A stretch of DNA of 64,000 nucleotides from Pedobacter polaris (lineage in GTDB: Bacteria > Bacteroidota > Bacteroidia > Sphingobacteriales > Sphingobacteriaceae), in the NCBI RefSeq assembly GCF_005116505.1, contig NZ_SWBR01000003.1, positions 434,001 to 498,000 of the forward strand, read 5' to 3'. The translations under genes were made by a program, and so were the position numbers. A model generated the notes under the pieces. That model had not been told where the DNA came from, searched no databases, and saw nothing but the letters and a program-made list of their open reading frames with translations. Below are positions 1 through 9,722 of the stretch, piece by piece (position 1 is the stretch's first letter; each line of letters opens with the position of its first letter).

Positions 1-126
1 TTCTTCTTCTGAGGAAACATTGGTATCATCAAAACCATTAGAGTGGATGTCTTTTTGACTTTGTTGGTCTTCTGCCTCCGAGTTCTGAGAATCATCAAGA
101 GGAATATTGTTTTCTGGAGTGATCAT
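1..126 (-). CDS. Partial CDS, acidic N-terminus of unknown protein
   Basis: An open frame starts at the ATG whose complement is at 124-126 and runs off the left edge of the window, so only 42 residues are seen. They begin MITPENNIPLDDSQNSEAED and are rich in Asp, Glu, Ser and Gln, with no signal peptide or membrane segment. Such acidic disordered N-termini occur in many Bacteroidota cytoplasmic proteins, so I cannot name a family. The frame stays open to the edge, which is the main support. Confidence 0.55.
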   Translation of the reverse strand, partial: MITPENNIPLDDSQNSEAEDQQSQKDIHSNGFDDTNVSSEEE

Positions 127-510
127 AGGTTTTACGTTTGTTGATATAACAACGGATTGATGGTTGTTGTTTTGAGATTTAGGCTAAAGGAGCAAAGCTA
201 ATCATTTACTTCTTGTGGCACTAAGTTAAACAAGACAGGGTTTGTTTCCGCTCTTTGCCGCGGTGGCATCAAACTTTTCCCTTGATGGAAAAGTATGCAA
301 AAGATCAAGTCAGGAACGAAGCTTCCTCGCTCAGGGCTACGCATGGCCCGCCGTTCCTGTCACCCCAACGCTCTTTGGACAGTAGTTAATAAGAAAATTA
401 GGGGTTGATGATGGGTTGGATAGCGGGAAGCTTATTCAACAATACCTAAAATTAGGTATTGATTGGGTGATTAAATACTTATACATTTCGCAATCTCAAT
501 ACATTTAAAA
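127..510. repeat. Intergenic region with REP-like palindrome
   Basis: This 384-bp gap holds no gene that I can support. At about 268-298 the arms ACTTTTCC and GGAAAAGT face each other. At about 311-360 CAGGAACG and CGTTCCTG flank a GC-richer core. The higher GC content and nested inverted arms are typical of REP-like intergenic elements seen elsewhere in this window. The rest is AT-rich promoter-type sequence for the gene at 511. Confidence 0.5.
441..460. promoter_or_regulatory. Perfect 20-bp palindrome upstream of the 511 gene
   Basis: AATACCTAA and TTAGGTATT form perfect 9-bp arms around an AA spacer, 50 bp upstream of the small secreted protein gene at 511. It could be an operator for an unidentified regulator. 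No T-tract follows, so it does not look like a terminator. I did not find a second copy. Confidence 0.35.
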
Positions 511-942
511 ATGAATAACATAGTAAAATTAGCAACAATCGTATTATTGACAATGGTGTCATTCGCCGTTAAAAGTCAGGCGCAAACTTTTAATGAGACT
601 CTTAAATACATTAATCAAAAATTTGTTTGCTGTACCAAGTCAACAGCCACATACAAAGGTCAGTCAGTTCAAGTTACCTCTCAGGGACTAGTTACAGTAA
701 CCGGCTTTCTAAAGGATGAAAACAGAGTGTACAATGCCAAGTTTGATCTACTTAGTCTCTATACTGGAAAGGATGGGAAATATCCAATTTACACTACGGG
801 TAACCATCTTAGTTTTGATGATAAACCAGCTCATGCCTTTACTTTTGTATTTAAAACAGTTGAAGAAGCTGAAAGCGTTAAGAAAGCTTTTATTCATCTG
901 CAAACACTCTGTAAAAAGAATAGAGAATCATTTGATAACTAG
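511..942 (+). CDS. Small secreted protein of unknown function
   Basis: This 143-residue protein opens with a clear signal peptide (residues 1 to about 24, ending KSQAQ, a typical signal peptidase I site). The mature part is about 120 residues, polar, with a Cys-Cys pair (FVCCTK, about residues 39-43) and another Cys near the C-terminus (LQTLCKKN). I do not recognise the family. The repeated short beta-like segments suggest a small globular periplasmic or exported domain. It stands alone, well separated from the receptor gene downstream, with its own probable promoter region. Confidence 0.7.
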   Translation: MNNIVKLATIVLLTMVSFAVKSQAQTFNETLKYINQKFVCCTKSTATYKGQSVQVTSQGLVTVTGFLKDENRVYNAKFDLLSLYTGKDGKYPIYTTGNHLSFDDKPAHAFTFVFKTVEEAESVKKAFIHLQTLCKKNRESFDN

Positions 943-998
943 ATGTAAATAAGGGTAACTAATCATTGGAGTAGAAAAAATAGCTTGAAGAGTTAAAA

Positions 999-1041
999 AT
1001 GGCCACTTTGATTGCGGAATGAGCGGCCACTTCCCCGAAAT
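999..1041. repeat. 24-bp direct repeat resembling an IS21-type end
   Basis: GGCCACTT occurs at 1001 and again at 1025, each followed by a C(G)GAAT/GAAAT-like tail, giving two imperfect 24-bp units. Arrays of GGCCACTTT...CGGAAT units are what I recall at the ends of IS21-family elements in this phylum. No transposase is present in the window, so this would be a remnant. Confidence 0.35.
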
Positions 1042-1178
1042 ATCCATGTTATTAACAAAATACGACACATAAGTTTACCGTTTGATTTAACGCACAGCTA
1101 TTTTCATTTATTAACCGAAGTCAAGAAATATGTTTAAAACTTAGAGTTGTTTTGCACTCAGTCTTTTAAAACATATAC

Positions 1179-3584
1179 ATGAAACAAATAGGTACAACCG
1201 TTTTATTTTTATTATTCTTATTTACCTCAGCTTTCTCCCAGAATTTCAATCAAACCGTGAGGGGAGTGATAACGGATCAGGACAGTAAGCAGCCTATAGA
1301 GGGTGCCACAATAACTATCGCTGGTAGTAATCCTTTAAAAGTTATAGTAACCGACAAAGACGGGAGCTTTAGGTTCGACAATATGCCAATTGGAAGAATT
1401 ATTTTACACGTGTCAAACGTGGGGTACGAAAAAATTATACTTCCTAATATTGTTGTTAATTCGGGCAAGGAAACAGTTTTAAATATAAACATGCAAGAGG
1501 CTGTTGCTCAACTGGAAGGAATAGTATTAACTTTCGATAAAAACAAAGGTCAGCCCTTAAATGATATGGCCTTGGTAAGTGGTCGGTCTATTTCTCCAGA
1601 ACAAACGAATAGATATGCAGGTGGTTTCAATGATCCATCGAGGATCTTGTCTAATTTTGCAGGAGTTACCAGTTCTCAGGACGGCAGTAATGATATTATT
1701 GTGCGAGGTAACTCTCCTAAATATATTCAATGGCGGTTAGAGGGGATGCAAATTACAAATCCAAATCATTTTTCTGATCAAAGCGCAGTAGGTGGTTCTA
1801 TTAGTGCGTTAAATAATAACTTGTTAGCAACTTCAGACTTTTATACCGGTGCCTTTTCAGCAGAATATGGAGATGTATTGTCCGGGGTATATGATGTTAA
1901 ACTAAGGCAAGGAAATAATGAAAAATTCGAATCAACATTTGGTCTAGGTGTATTAGGTACAGAACTTACATTCGAAGGGCCATTTAAAAAGGGCTATAAA
2001 GGTTCCTTTTTAGTGAATTATCGCTACTCTACAATCTCGTTGATAAGCAATCTCGGACTGGCTGAAGGTATAAACGGGGCATTAAATTTTCAAGACGCTG
2101 CTTTTAAAGTTGTATTGCCAACTAAGCAGGCTGGACTGTTTTCTTTTTTTGGCTTGGCAGGTCTTAGTAATTTTCTGTTTAAAGATGTATCACCTGCCCT
2201 TTGGCAAACACCTGGAAGCAGGGTTGTGCCTAACAAAATAGGTGAAGACTATGATAAAGGTTCGCACCTTGCGAATTTGGGCATGAACCATACCTTGACG
2301 ATAAATAAAAATAGCCATATTAATACTGGACTGTCTTTCTCAAGCGAAGGTATTGATGATAATGTTTTCGAGAATTTCAAAACCAGCACTTCAGAAAGTA
2401 ACCAACTAAATTTTAATGGCCGATTAAGAAGATCGACATACAGGGGCGAAATTACCTACAACAACAAACTCAGTTCGAAGCTTAAACTACAGGTGGGCTC
2501 TAAATATGCGTTGCTCGATTACAATTTTAATCAAAGTATGTTCAGAGATAGCACGAACGTTAGATCTACATTGGTTAATTTTAACGAAAACATCAGTACA
2601 ATTAGAAATTTCATTAGTTTTAGGTATAGATTTAATGAAAAGTTGACTACTGTATTTGGTGTGCAAAACATGAATGTTTTGCTGAATAATAAGAGTACAA
2701 TCGAACCACGATTTTCGTTAAATTGGGAACTAAGTAAGACTAGCGCCCTAAGTGCTGGCTTTGGCAAACACAGTACAATGGAAAGCATTCACCATTATTT
2801 CACCCAAGTGAAATCATCAGACGGAAGCAATATAGAGCCTAATAAAGACCTTGATTTATTAAAGGCACATCATTTCGTGCTGGGATACGAGAAACGTTTT
2901 AGTCAAAATATGATGGTAAAGTTAGAAGCGTATTATCAAGATCTTTATGACTTGCCCGTAGCAAATTCTAAAGAGAATATATTCGCTACTATTAATGAGG
3001 GGCTCGATTTTCAATACCTTGACTTGGTAAACAAAGGAAGCGGTAAAAACTATGGAGTAGAATTAACTGTTGAACGCTTCTTTAACAAAAATTTCTATTA
3101 TCTTGTGAATGCTTCGGTATATAATTCTACCTACAAGGCTCTTGATGGGATCGAACGTAATACACGGTTCAATGGAAATTACCTTGTAAATGTTCTTTTT
3201 GGTAAAGATTTCCCAAAACTTGGTAAGACGCAAAATAAGACAATCAGCTTTAATAGTAGAGCATTTTTTGGAGGAGGTAAAAAAATAATTCCGTTGTTAA
3301 GGGGTGCAGATGGGAATTTGGCTGTACAGCCCGCCAACAATAGATTTTATGATTATAGTAAGGCGTATGAAAATAACATCCAAGATATATACCAATTAAC
3401 GATGTCGGTTAGTTATAAGATCAACAAACCAAGGGCAACCCACGAAATTTTTCTTAATATAGAAAATGTCACAAATAATAGGGCCAGACTTACAGAATTT
3501 TACGATCCGGGAGAACTTGGGGCTGTTGGTTACATGAAGCAGGGGGGCGTGTTCCCTAATTTGATGTACAGGGTTTATTTTTAA
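1179..3584 (+). CDS. TonB-dependent receptor with carboxypeptidase-like regulatory domain
   Basis: An 801-residue outer-membrane receptor. Residues 1-20 are a signal peptide. Residues about 27-110 form the CarboxypepD_reg-like beta-sandwich (VRGVITDQDSKQPIEGATI) that precedes many Bacteroidota receptors. A plug domain follows (PSRILSNFAGVTSSQDGSND, VRGNSPKYIQWRLEGM), then a beta-barrel ending in the aromatic residue of MYRVYF. It lacks the SusC-type length (about 1000 residues) and has no SusD partner beside it, so it is an ordinary TonB receptor, substrate unknown (siderophore, vitamin or peptide are all possible). The stop lies 7 bp before the next gene, suggesting co-transcription. Confidence 0.9.
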   Translation: MKQIGTTVLFLLFLFTSAFSQNFNQTVRGVITDQDSKQPIEGATITIAGSNPLKVIVTDKDGSFRFDNMPIGRIILHVSNVGYEKIILPNIVVNSGKETVLNINMQEAVAQLEGIVLTFDKNKGQPLNDMALVSGRSISPEQTNRYAGGFNDPSRILSNFAGVTSSQDGSNDIIVRGNSPKYIQWRLEGMQITNPNHFSDQSAVGGSISALNNNLLATSDFYTGAFSAEYGDVLSGVYDVKLRQGNNEKFESTFGLGVLGTELTFEGPFKKGYKGSFLVNYRYSTISLISNLGLAEGINGALNFQDAAFKVVLPTKQAGLFSFFGLAGLSNFLFKDVSPALWQTPGSRVVPNKIGEDYDKGSHLANLGMNHTLTINKNSHINTGLSFSSEGIDDNVFENFKTSTSESNQLNFNGRLRRSTYRGEITYNNKLSSKLKLQVGSKYALLDYNFNQSMFRDSTNVRSTLVNFNENISTIRNFISFRYRFNEKLTTVFGVQNMNVLLNNKSTIEPRFSLNWELSKTSALSAGFGKHSTMESIHHYFTQVKSSDGSNIEPNKDLDLLKAHHFVLGYEKRFSQNMMVKLEAYYQDLYDLPVANSKENIFATINEGLDFQYLDLVNKGSGKNYGVELTVERFFNKNFYYLVNASVYNSTYKALDGIERNTRFNGNYLVNVLFGKDFPKLGKTQNKTISFNSRAFFGGGKKIIPLLRGADGNLAVQPANNRFYDYSKAYENNIQDIYQLTMSVSYKINKPRATHEIFLNIENVTNNRARLTEFYDPGELGAVGYMKQGGVFPNLMYRVYF

Positions 3585-3591
3585 CTGATTT

Positions 3592-4563
3592 ATGGATATG
3601 ATGAAAGCTGCAATAAGGTATGAATATTGTACTCCCGATCTACTAGAAATTGGCAGAATGTCTTTGCCAAGGCCCGGCAACGATGAAATCTTAGTGAAAG
3701 TAAAGGCCACAACGGTAAACCGAACAGATTGTGGAGTACTTACGGGAAAGCCTTGGGCCATTCGGCTTTTTACTGGCTTATTTAAACCTGTTCGCCCAAT
3801 TACAGGAACCGATTTTGCGGGAATAATTGTAGATAAGGGAGACAATGTAGCCCAATTTGAAATTGGTGACGATGTCTATGGCTTTTTTGATCAGGGCTTA
3901 AGTTCACATGCTGAATATGTAGCTGTATCAACAAAAAAAGCAGTACTTAAAAAGCCCGAAAATGTGACCTTCGAACAAGCAGCAGCCAGCCTGGAAGGAT
4001 CACATTATGCTTTTTATTTTTTAAAAGATCTTAAGTTGAATGCTGGAGATCGAATTCTTATAAATGGTGGAACTGGGGCTATTGGCAATGCGGCTCTACA
4101 GTTTTTAAAGCATTTTAATGTTCGCGTAACTGTAACCTGTGAAACTGAATTTGTAGAGGTATTAAAATCACAAGGGGCCGAAAGGGTAATTGATTATCAG
4201 AAAGAAGATTTTACTACAATTAATGAACAATTCGATTATGTTTTTGATGCAGTTGGGAAAAGTAGTTTTGAAAAATGCAAGCCACTGCTGAAATCAAAAG
4301 GAATATATATATCATCTGAACTAGGGAAAAATTGGCAAAACGCTTTCCTTGCCTTATTATCTCCCCTTATGTTAGGGAAAAAAGTGAAATTTCCACTGCC
4401 CTACACAATAAAACGAAGTATGAAGTTTATTAATGAACTTGTTTTGAATGGAGAGTTTATTCCTTTAATAGATAGAAGATATAAATTTGAGGATATCGCA
4501 GAAGCATATCATTACGTACTAAGCGGGCAGAAAAAAGGAAATATTGTTATTACTTTCGACTAA
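3592..4563 (+). CDS. NAD(P)-dependent medium-chain reductase (quinone oxidoreductase-like)
   Basis: A 323-residue MDR-superfamily protein. The N-terminal GroES-like fold (about residues 10-130, with VKVKATTVNRTDCG and GTDFAGIIVDKG) is followed by a Rossmann domain with the nucleotide-binding run INGGTGAIGNAALQF. The zinc ligands of true alcohol dehydrogenases are not evident, so it is closer to zeta-crystallin/quinone oxidoreductase-type enzymes; substrate unknown. Three in-frame ATGs lie at 3592, 3598 and 3601, and the last (MKAAIRYEY) matches the usual family start best. It follows the receptor gene by 7 bp. Confidence 0.85.
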   Translation: MDMMKAAIRYEYCTPDLLEIGRMSLPRPGNDEILVKVKATTVNRTDCGVLTGKPWAIRLFTGLFKPVRPITGTDFAGIIVDKGDNVAQFEIGDDVYGFFDQGLSSHAEYVAVSTKKAVLKKPENVTFEQAAASLEGSHYAFYFLKDLKLNAGDRILINGGTGAIGNAALQFLKHFNVRVTVTCETEFVEVLKSQGAERVIDYQKEDFTTINEQFDYVFDAVGKSSFEKCKPLLKSKGIYISSELGKNWQNAFLALLSPLMLGKKVKFPLPYTIKRSMKFINELVLNGEFIPLIDRRYKFEDIAEAYHYVLSGQKKGNIVITFD

Positions 4564-4612
4564 CTAAATTAGACTTTATAGATTTATATCAGAATTATCT
4601 TAATTTTAAGGG

Positions 4613-5233
4613 ATGAATTTTGATATTACAAAAGATCTTGACCAAGAGTTGTTAGAGATCAGAAAGTCTTTAATAAGCTCAGATTACAATACGCAAGAAG
4701 AAAAAGACTTTTTTGCGGAGAAAATTATTGTCAAAAAAGTAAAAAAAGGCGAATTCCTTATAAGAGAAGGTCAATTCATCAAAGCCTCCTACCACTTGTA
4801 TAAAGGATGCATCAGGGAATATTATCTCAAAGACGGCGAAGAAAAGACTGTGAGTTTTTATACTGCTGGCGATAGCCTTTCTGAGGAAGAAAATACAGCC
4901 AATCGGGTTCCTAGTGCTATAAGCTTGGAATGCGTATGTGAATGTATTATCTCTATTTTTACCTTTGAAGTTGAAAAAGAAATGTTTAGAAGATTCCCGA
5001 GATTAGAGTCGCAGTGCAGGGTTGGAGCTGAAAAGCGATACTCAAATTACAAAACAGAAATAAACAATTACCTTTCATCCAGTCCGGGCGAGCGCTATGA
5101 GAATTTAATGAAAACAAAACCTGAGATTTTTCAATTCGTTCCGCTCTATCATATTGCTAGCTACCTCGGCGTAAAGCCCGAATCGTTAAGTAGAATAAGA
5201 AACCGATTACGTACATCTTCATCTTTGAAGTAA
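4613..5233 (+). CDS. Crp/Fnr family transcriptional regulator
   Basis: A 206-residue regulator. Residues about 25-140 form a cyclic-nucleotide-binding-type beta-roll (KKGEFLIREGQFIKASYHLY, then YTAGDSLSEEE). The C-terminus carries a winged helix whose recognition segment reads YHIASYLGVKPESLSRIRNR. No Cys cluster for an iron-sulfur centre is visible, so FNR-type oxygen sensing is unlikely. Many Bacteroidota paralogs of this kind regulate a neighbouring gene; here the candidates are the reductase and receptor just upstream. A near-consensus -7 box (TAATTTTA) lies shortly before the ATG. Confidence 0.88.
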   Translation: MNFDITKDLDQELLEIRKSLISSDYNTQEEKDFFAEKIIVKKVKKGEFLIREGQFIKASYHLYKGCIREYYLKDGEEKTVSFYTAGDSLSEEENTANRVPSAISLECVCECIISIFTFEVEKEMFRRFPRLESQCRVGAEKRYSNYKTEINNYLSSSPGERYENLMKTKPEIFQFVPLYHIASYLGVKPESLSRIRNRLRTSSSLK

Positions 5234-5424
5234 ATCGTTTTCTATGTTTTATTTATTGACTTAAGTTAAGAAAACAATTTTTTATTGTGTGTTTAAAATA
5301 TATAGTAACTGCAGAAGGGTATTTTTAAAGTTGAATAATCAACAGCCACTGAAAATACAGTAGGGTGCAAGTATGAAATCACTAATGTTCAATTGATTTT
5401 ATTCAGTTAAAATTCTTGTAAAAA

Positions 5425-5563
5425 AAGAAAGGAGATTATCCATCCAGACTAATCTCCTTTTCTAACCAAATATAAACCTGTATGAACGGGTTATTTTTTT
5501 AATCCAATCTTCCGGATGTTTTTTCTTTTTCTAGTGGTTGTGTTTGCCTTGTCAACCAATGAT
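5425..5563 (-). ncRNA. Candidate small RNA or micropeptide transcript under the 19-bp operator
   Basis: A perfect -7 box (TATATTTG, minus strand, 5575-5568) with the 19-bp palindrome just upstream is followed about 100-140 nt later by a strong terminator (stem 5460-5428, then a run of T). No ATG-started frame lies between. The predicted RNA is about 135-140 nt and can form short stems (ATCC...GGAT, AACC...GGTT) before the terminator. A TTG-started frame at 5559-5491 would encode a 22-residue peptide ending RKRKNIRKIGLKK, very basic, almost leaderless. Promoter, operator and terminator are seen; a transcript is inferred; RNA versus peptide is undecided. Confidence 0.5.
5428..5460 (-). terminator. 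Intrinsic terminator with 11-bp stem
   Basis: AAAGGAGATTA and TAATCTCCTTT pair perfectly around an 11-nt loop. On the minus strand the stem is followed by TTTCTTTTTTT, a strong U-tract, so it best terminates the candidate small transcript from 5.56 kb. On the plus strand the T-run is shorter, but it could also serve the Crp gene. Confidence 0.75.
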
Positions 5564-5567
5564 GATA

Positions 5568-5575
5568 CAAATATA
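5568..5575 (-). promoter_or_regulatory. Bacteroidota -7 box TATATTTG with no gene downstream
   Basis: This is an exact match to TAnnTTTG on the minus strand. The expected start of transcription is near 5563. It reads away from gap, into a region with no recognised gene, towards the terminator at 5428-5460. Confidence 0.55.
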
Positions 5576-5589
5576 TAAATTATTTTTAA

Positions 5590-5608
5590 TAGTGTATAAA
5601 ATACACTA
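5590..5608. promoter_or_regulatory. 19-bp palindromic operator, copy 1 (perfect arms)
   Basis: TAGTGTATAAAATACACTA: perfect 8-bp arms around AAA. It lies 15-33 bp upstream of the -7 box at 5568-5575, that is, over the upstream part of that promoter. Four related copies lie at 8789, 9691, 11348 and 19272. I infer that it binds the NUDIX regulator encoded at 8897. Confidence 0.7.
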
Positions 5609-5871
5609 AGGAAATTTAATTTATTTTTTATTTCATGTTTTTCAAATGACAAAACTGCTTAAATGCTATCGTTAACTAACATTTACAATGCAAATATAGT
5701 TCCAATATTCTTAAGTATTCATTAGTGAACGTTAAATTTATGTTAAAAGATTGTTTTTTAATGTTAATTTATTGGTTCTCTTATGCGCTAGAACAAGGCA
5801 AATCTTTACTCAACTCTAGCTTTTGTAAAACAATAGCTAAGGCATAGGAGGGAAATAGAAAATAATATTTC

Positions 5872-5903
5872 ATAAAAAATGGCGACACCATAGGTATCGC
5901 CAT
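5872..5903 (-). terminator. Intrinsic terminator of the pfkA-kinase-gap operon
   Basis: On the minus strand ATGGCGA pairs with TCGCCAT around an 11-nt loop and is followed by TTTTTT. It begins 30 bp after the gap stop codon. The roughly 260 bp between this terminator and the operator at 5590 hold AT-rich sequence in which I see no gene. Confidence 0.8.
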
Positions 5904-5932
5904 CTGTATTTTTATTTTAAAAAAAACTTTTC

Positions 5933-7779
<1,847 letters not shown>

Positions 7780-7784
7780 GCTAT

Positions 7785-8771
7785 TTAAATTGATAAAACA
7801 TGGGTCATCTCTAATAAATCATCCTCTAACTTATAATTGTGTGCATGCAAAGCTTCTTCTAAACTGGTTAGTTTAATCTCGTTTCCGCGAAGACCAACCA
7901 TTTGCATACTTGCACCTTTTATCAGTTCATTTACAGCAGAATAACCTAATCTACTGCCTAAAATTCTGTCGAAACCACTAGGACTGCCACCACGTTGTAA
8001 GTGTCCTAAGATAGTTACTTTAGTATCGTAATGGTCAAATTTTCTTTTTACACTTTTGGCGATATCATAAGCGCCACCATATTTATTTCCTTCAGATACG
8101 ATTACAATACTTGATGATTTCTTGGTATTTACACCAGATTGAAGTTTTGTGATCAAATCTTTTAACGAAGTTTCTTTTTCGGGCAATAAAACTGCTTCGG
8201 CACCACTAGCAATAGCTGTTCTTAAAGCTAAACATCCAGAATCTCGTCCCATTACTTCAATAAAGAACAAACGGTCGTGAGAATCTGCAGTGTCTCTAAT
8301 TTTATCAATTGCTTCAATAATAGTATTCACCGCGGTATCGTACCCCAAAGTAAAATCAGATCCGTACAAGTCATTATCTATCGTGCCTGGTACACCAATT
8401 ACATTGATGCCATATTTTTCGCCAAACCTTTTAGCGCCAGTAAAAGTTCCATCGCCTCCAATTACAATCAATCCATCAATTTCTCTTGCCTTTAAATTCT
8501 TAAAAGCAATTTCCATTCCTGCATCTTCCTTAAAAGCCATACATCTAGCTGTTTTTAAGATAGTGCCGCCCATGTGTAAAATGTTGCTTACAGAGCGAGC
8601 ATCCATAGGGATGATGTTGTTATCGATTAATCCTTGATAGCCTTGCATTACACCAAACATACTTCTGCCATGGTAAATGCCAGTTCTAATGATGGCTCTT
8701 ATACACGCGTTCATACCTGGGGCATCTCCTCCTGAGGTAAGTACTGCAATATTTTTAATATTTGGTTCCAT
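7785..8771 (-). CDS. pfkA: ATP-dependent 6-phosphofructokinase
   Basis: A 328-residue enzyme of the PfkA family that phosphorylates fructose 6-phosphate to fructose 1,6-bisphosphate. LTSGGDAPGMNA at the N-terminus, GGDGTFTGA (the Gly after GGD favours ATP over pyrophosphate) and the catalytic GTIDNDL are all visible, as is MGRDSGCLAL. It is first in the operon pfkA - kinase paralog - gap. A -7 box (TATATTCG, one mismatch) lies 10 bp before the ATG, so the leader would be only a few bases; an operator abuts that box. Confidence 0.96.
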   Translation of the reverse strand: MEPNIKNIAVLTSGGDAPGMNACIRAIIRTGIYHGRSMFGVMQGYQGLIDNNIIPMDARSVSNILHMGGTILKTARCMAFKEDAGMEIAFKNLKAREIDGLIVIGGDGTFTGAKRFGEKYGINVIGVPGTIDNDLYGSDFTLGYDTAVNTIIEAIDKIRDTADSHDRLFFIEVMGRDSGCLALRTAIASGAEAVLLPEKETSLKDLITKLQSGVNTKKSSSIVIVSEGNKYGGAYDIAKSVKRKFDHYDTKVTILGHLQRGGSPSGFDRILGSRLGYSAVNELIKGASMQMVGLRGNEIKLTSLEEALHAHNYKLEDDLLEMTHVLSI

Positions 8772-8780
8772 TTTAATACA

Positions 8781-8788
8781 CGAATATA
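8781..8788 (-). promoter_or_regulatory. Probable pfkA operon -7 box TATATTCG
   Basis: Seven of eight positions match TAnnTTTG. It sits 10 bp upstream of the pfkA ATG, and the 19-bp operator ends exactly where it begins, the same geometry as at the susC promoter (19264-19290). Confidence 0.5.
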
Positions 8789-8807
8789 GTGTGTATTTTT
8801 TACACTA
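8789..8807. promoter_or_regulatory. 19-bp operator, copy 2 (pfkA / NUDIX intergenic)
   Basis: GTGTGTATTTTTTACACTA keeps the right arm TTACACTA and six of eight left-arm positions. It lies directly upstream of the pfkA -7 box in the 125-bp divergent gap to the NUDIX regulator gene, so it may serve both operon control and autoregulation. An isolated half-site (AAGTGTAT) lies at about 8846. Confidence 0.65.
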
Positions 8808-8896
8808 AGTAATTTTTTTTCATTATTTTTACGAATTAACGGTATAAGTGTATTTATTTTGTTCTAATATTATAAAAAATAATAAACGTATTTGTT

Positions 8897-9586
8897 TTGA
8901 AAGAAGTATTACCTGTGTTTAATTCGGCTGTCTCTATAGACTGTGTTTTATTTGGTTTCGATAATGGCGAACTCAAGATTTTATTAATTGAGAGAAATGA
9001 AGAACCATTTAAAGATTGGTGGGCTTTGCCTGGTAATTTGGTGGGAGAGGATGAGAGTGTAGATCAATCTGCATCGCGTATTTTGCATGAACTTACAGGT
9101 TTAAGCGATATATATATGGAGCAATACTATACTTTTGGAGAGGTAAGTAGACACCCACAAGGTAGGGTAATTACTGTTGCTTATTATGCAATGCTAAGGC
9201 TAGGAGGAGATAAAGCATTAAAACCTTTAACTTCTTACGCTAAAAAAGCACAATGGATTAATGTAAAGGAATTGCCTAAGTTGGGTTTTGATCATCAGCA
9301 TATTTTTGATAAAGGTTTAGAGAAGATTAAACGCAGAATTAAACATTTGCCAATTGCTTTCGAACTGTTACCAGAGAAGTTTACTTTAACTCAAGTACAA
9401 AACGTTTATGAGTTGATTTTGGGTAAAAAACTTGATAAAAGGAACTTCAGGAAAAAGATTTTGAGCTTTGGTGTATTGAAAGAGTTGGATGAAAAACAGA
9501 AAGGGGTTTCTTTTAGAGCAGCTACACTTTACAAGTTTGATAGAAGGAAATACGCTAAGCTTTTTGGTAAAGAAATTTCGTTTTAA
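8897..9586 (+). CDS. NUDIX-domain winged-helix regulator (NrtR/AraR-like), catalytically degenerate
   Basis: A 229-residue protein: NUDIX fold at about 10-140 and a winged helix at about 150-225 (FTLTQVQNVYELILGKKLDK, NFRKKIL). This arrangement defines the NrtR-like regulators; in Bacteroidetes some family members control sugar genes. The Nudix box (47-68) has Asn47 for the first Gly, and in the R-E-U-x-E-E core it reads RILHEL, so two of three catalytic Glu are missing. That suggests a ligand sensor, not a hydrolase. The frame has no ATG; TTG at 8897 is the best start. It is divergent from pfkA and is the likely binder of the five 19-bp palindromes. Confidence 0.88.
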   Translation: MKEVLPVFNSAVSIDCVLFGFDNGELKILLIERNEEPFKDWWALPGNLVGEDESVDQSASRILHELTGLSDIYMEQYYTFGEVSRHPQGRVITVAYYAMLRLGGDKALKPLTSYAKKAQWINVKELPKLGFDHQHIFDKGLEKIKRRIKHLPIAFELLPEKFTLTQVQNVYELILGKKLDKRNFRKKILSFGVLKELDEKQKGVSFRAATLYKFDRRKYAKLFGKEISF

Positions 9587-9682
9587 CGTACAACTGCTTA
9601 AGCAATACCCTCTTAATGGTAGGTGCTAAATACTAAGTTTTGAATTATTTTTATCAAATAAATACAAATTTCATAAGAATTT

Positions 9683-9690
9683 TATCTTTG
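9683..9690 (+). promoter_or_regulatory. -7 box TATCTTTG of the T9SS protein gene
   Basis: Exact TAnnTTTG match, with the ATG 33 bp downstream. Operator copy 3 begins at the next base, so a bound repressor would cover the transcription start. Confidence 0.6.
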
Positions 9691-9709
9691 ATGTGTTATA
9701 TTTACACTA
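9691..9709. promoter_or_regulatory. 19-bp operator, copy 3
   Basis: ATGTGTTATATTTACACTA has a good right arm (TTACACTA) and a weaker left arm (four of eight positions). It lies between the -7 box and the start codon of the gene at 9723. This is the least symmetric copy, supported mainly by its position. Confidence 0.5.
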
Positions 9710-9722
9710 TCAACCCTGATAT

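Noticed and set aside
5781..5932. Short frames antisense to the gap terminator region
   Set aside because: Coding character is poor and the frame overlaps the gap terminator and stop codon.
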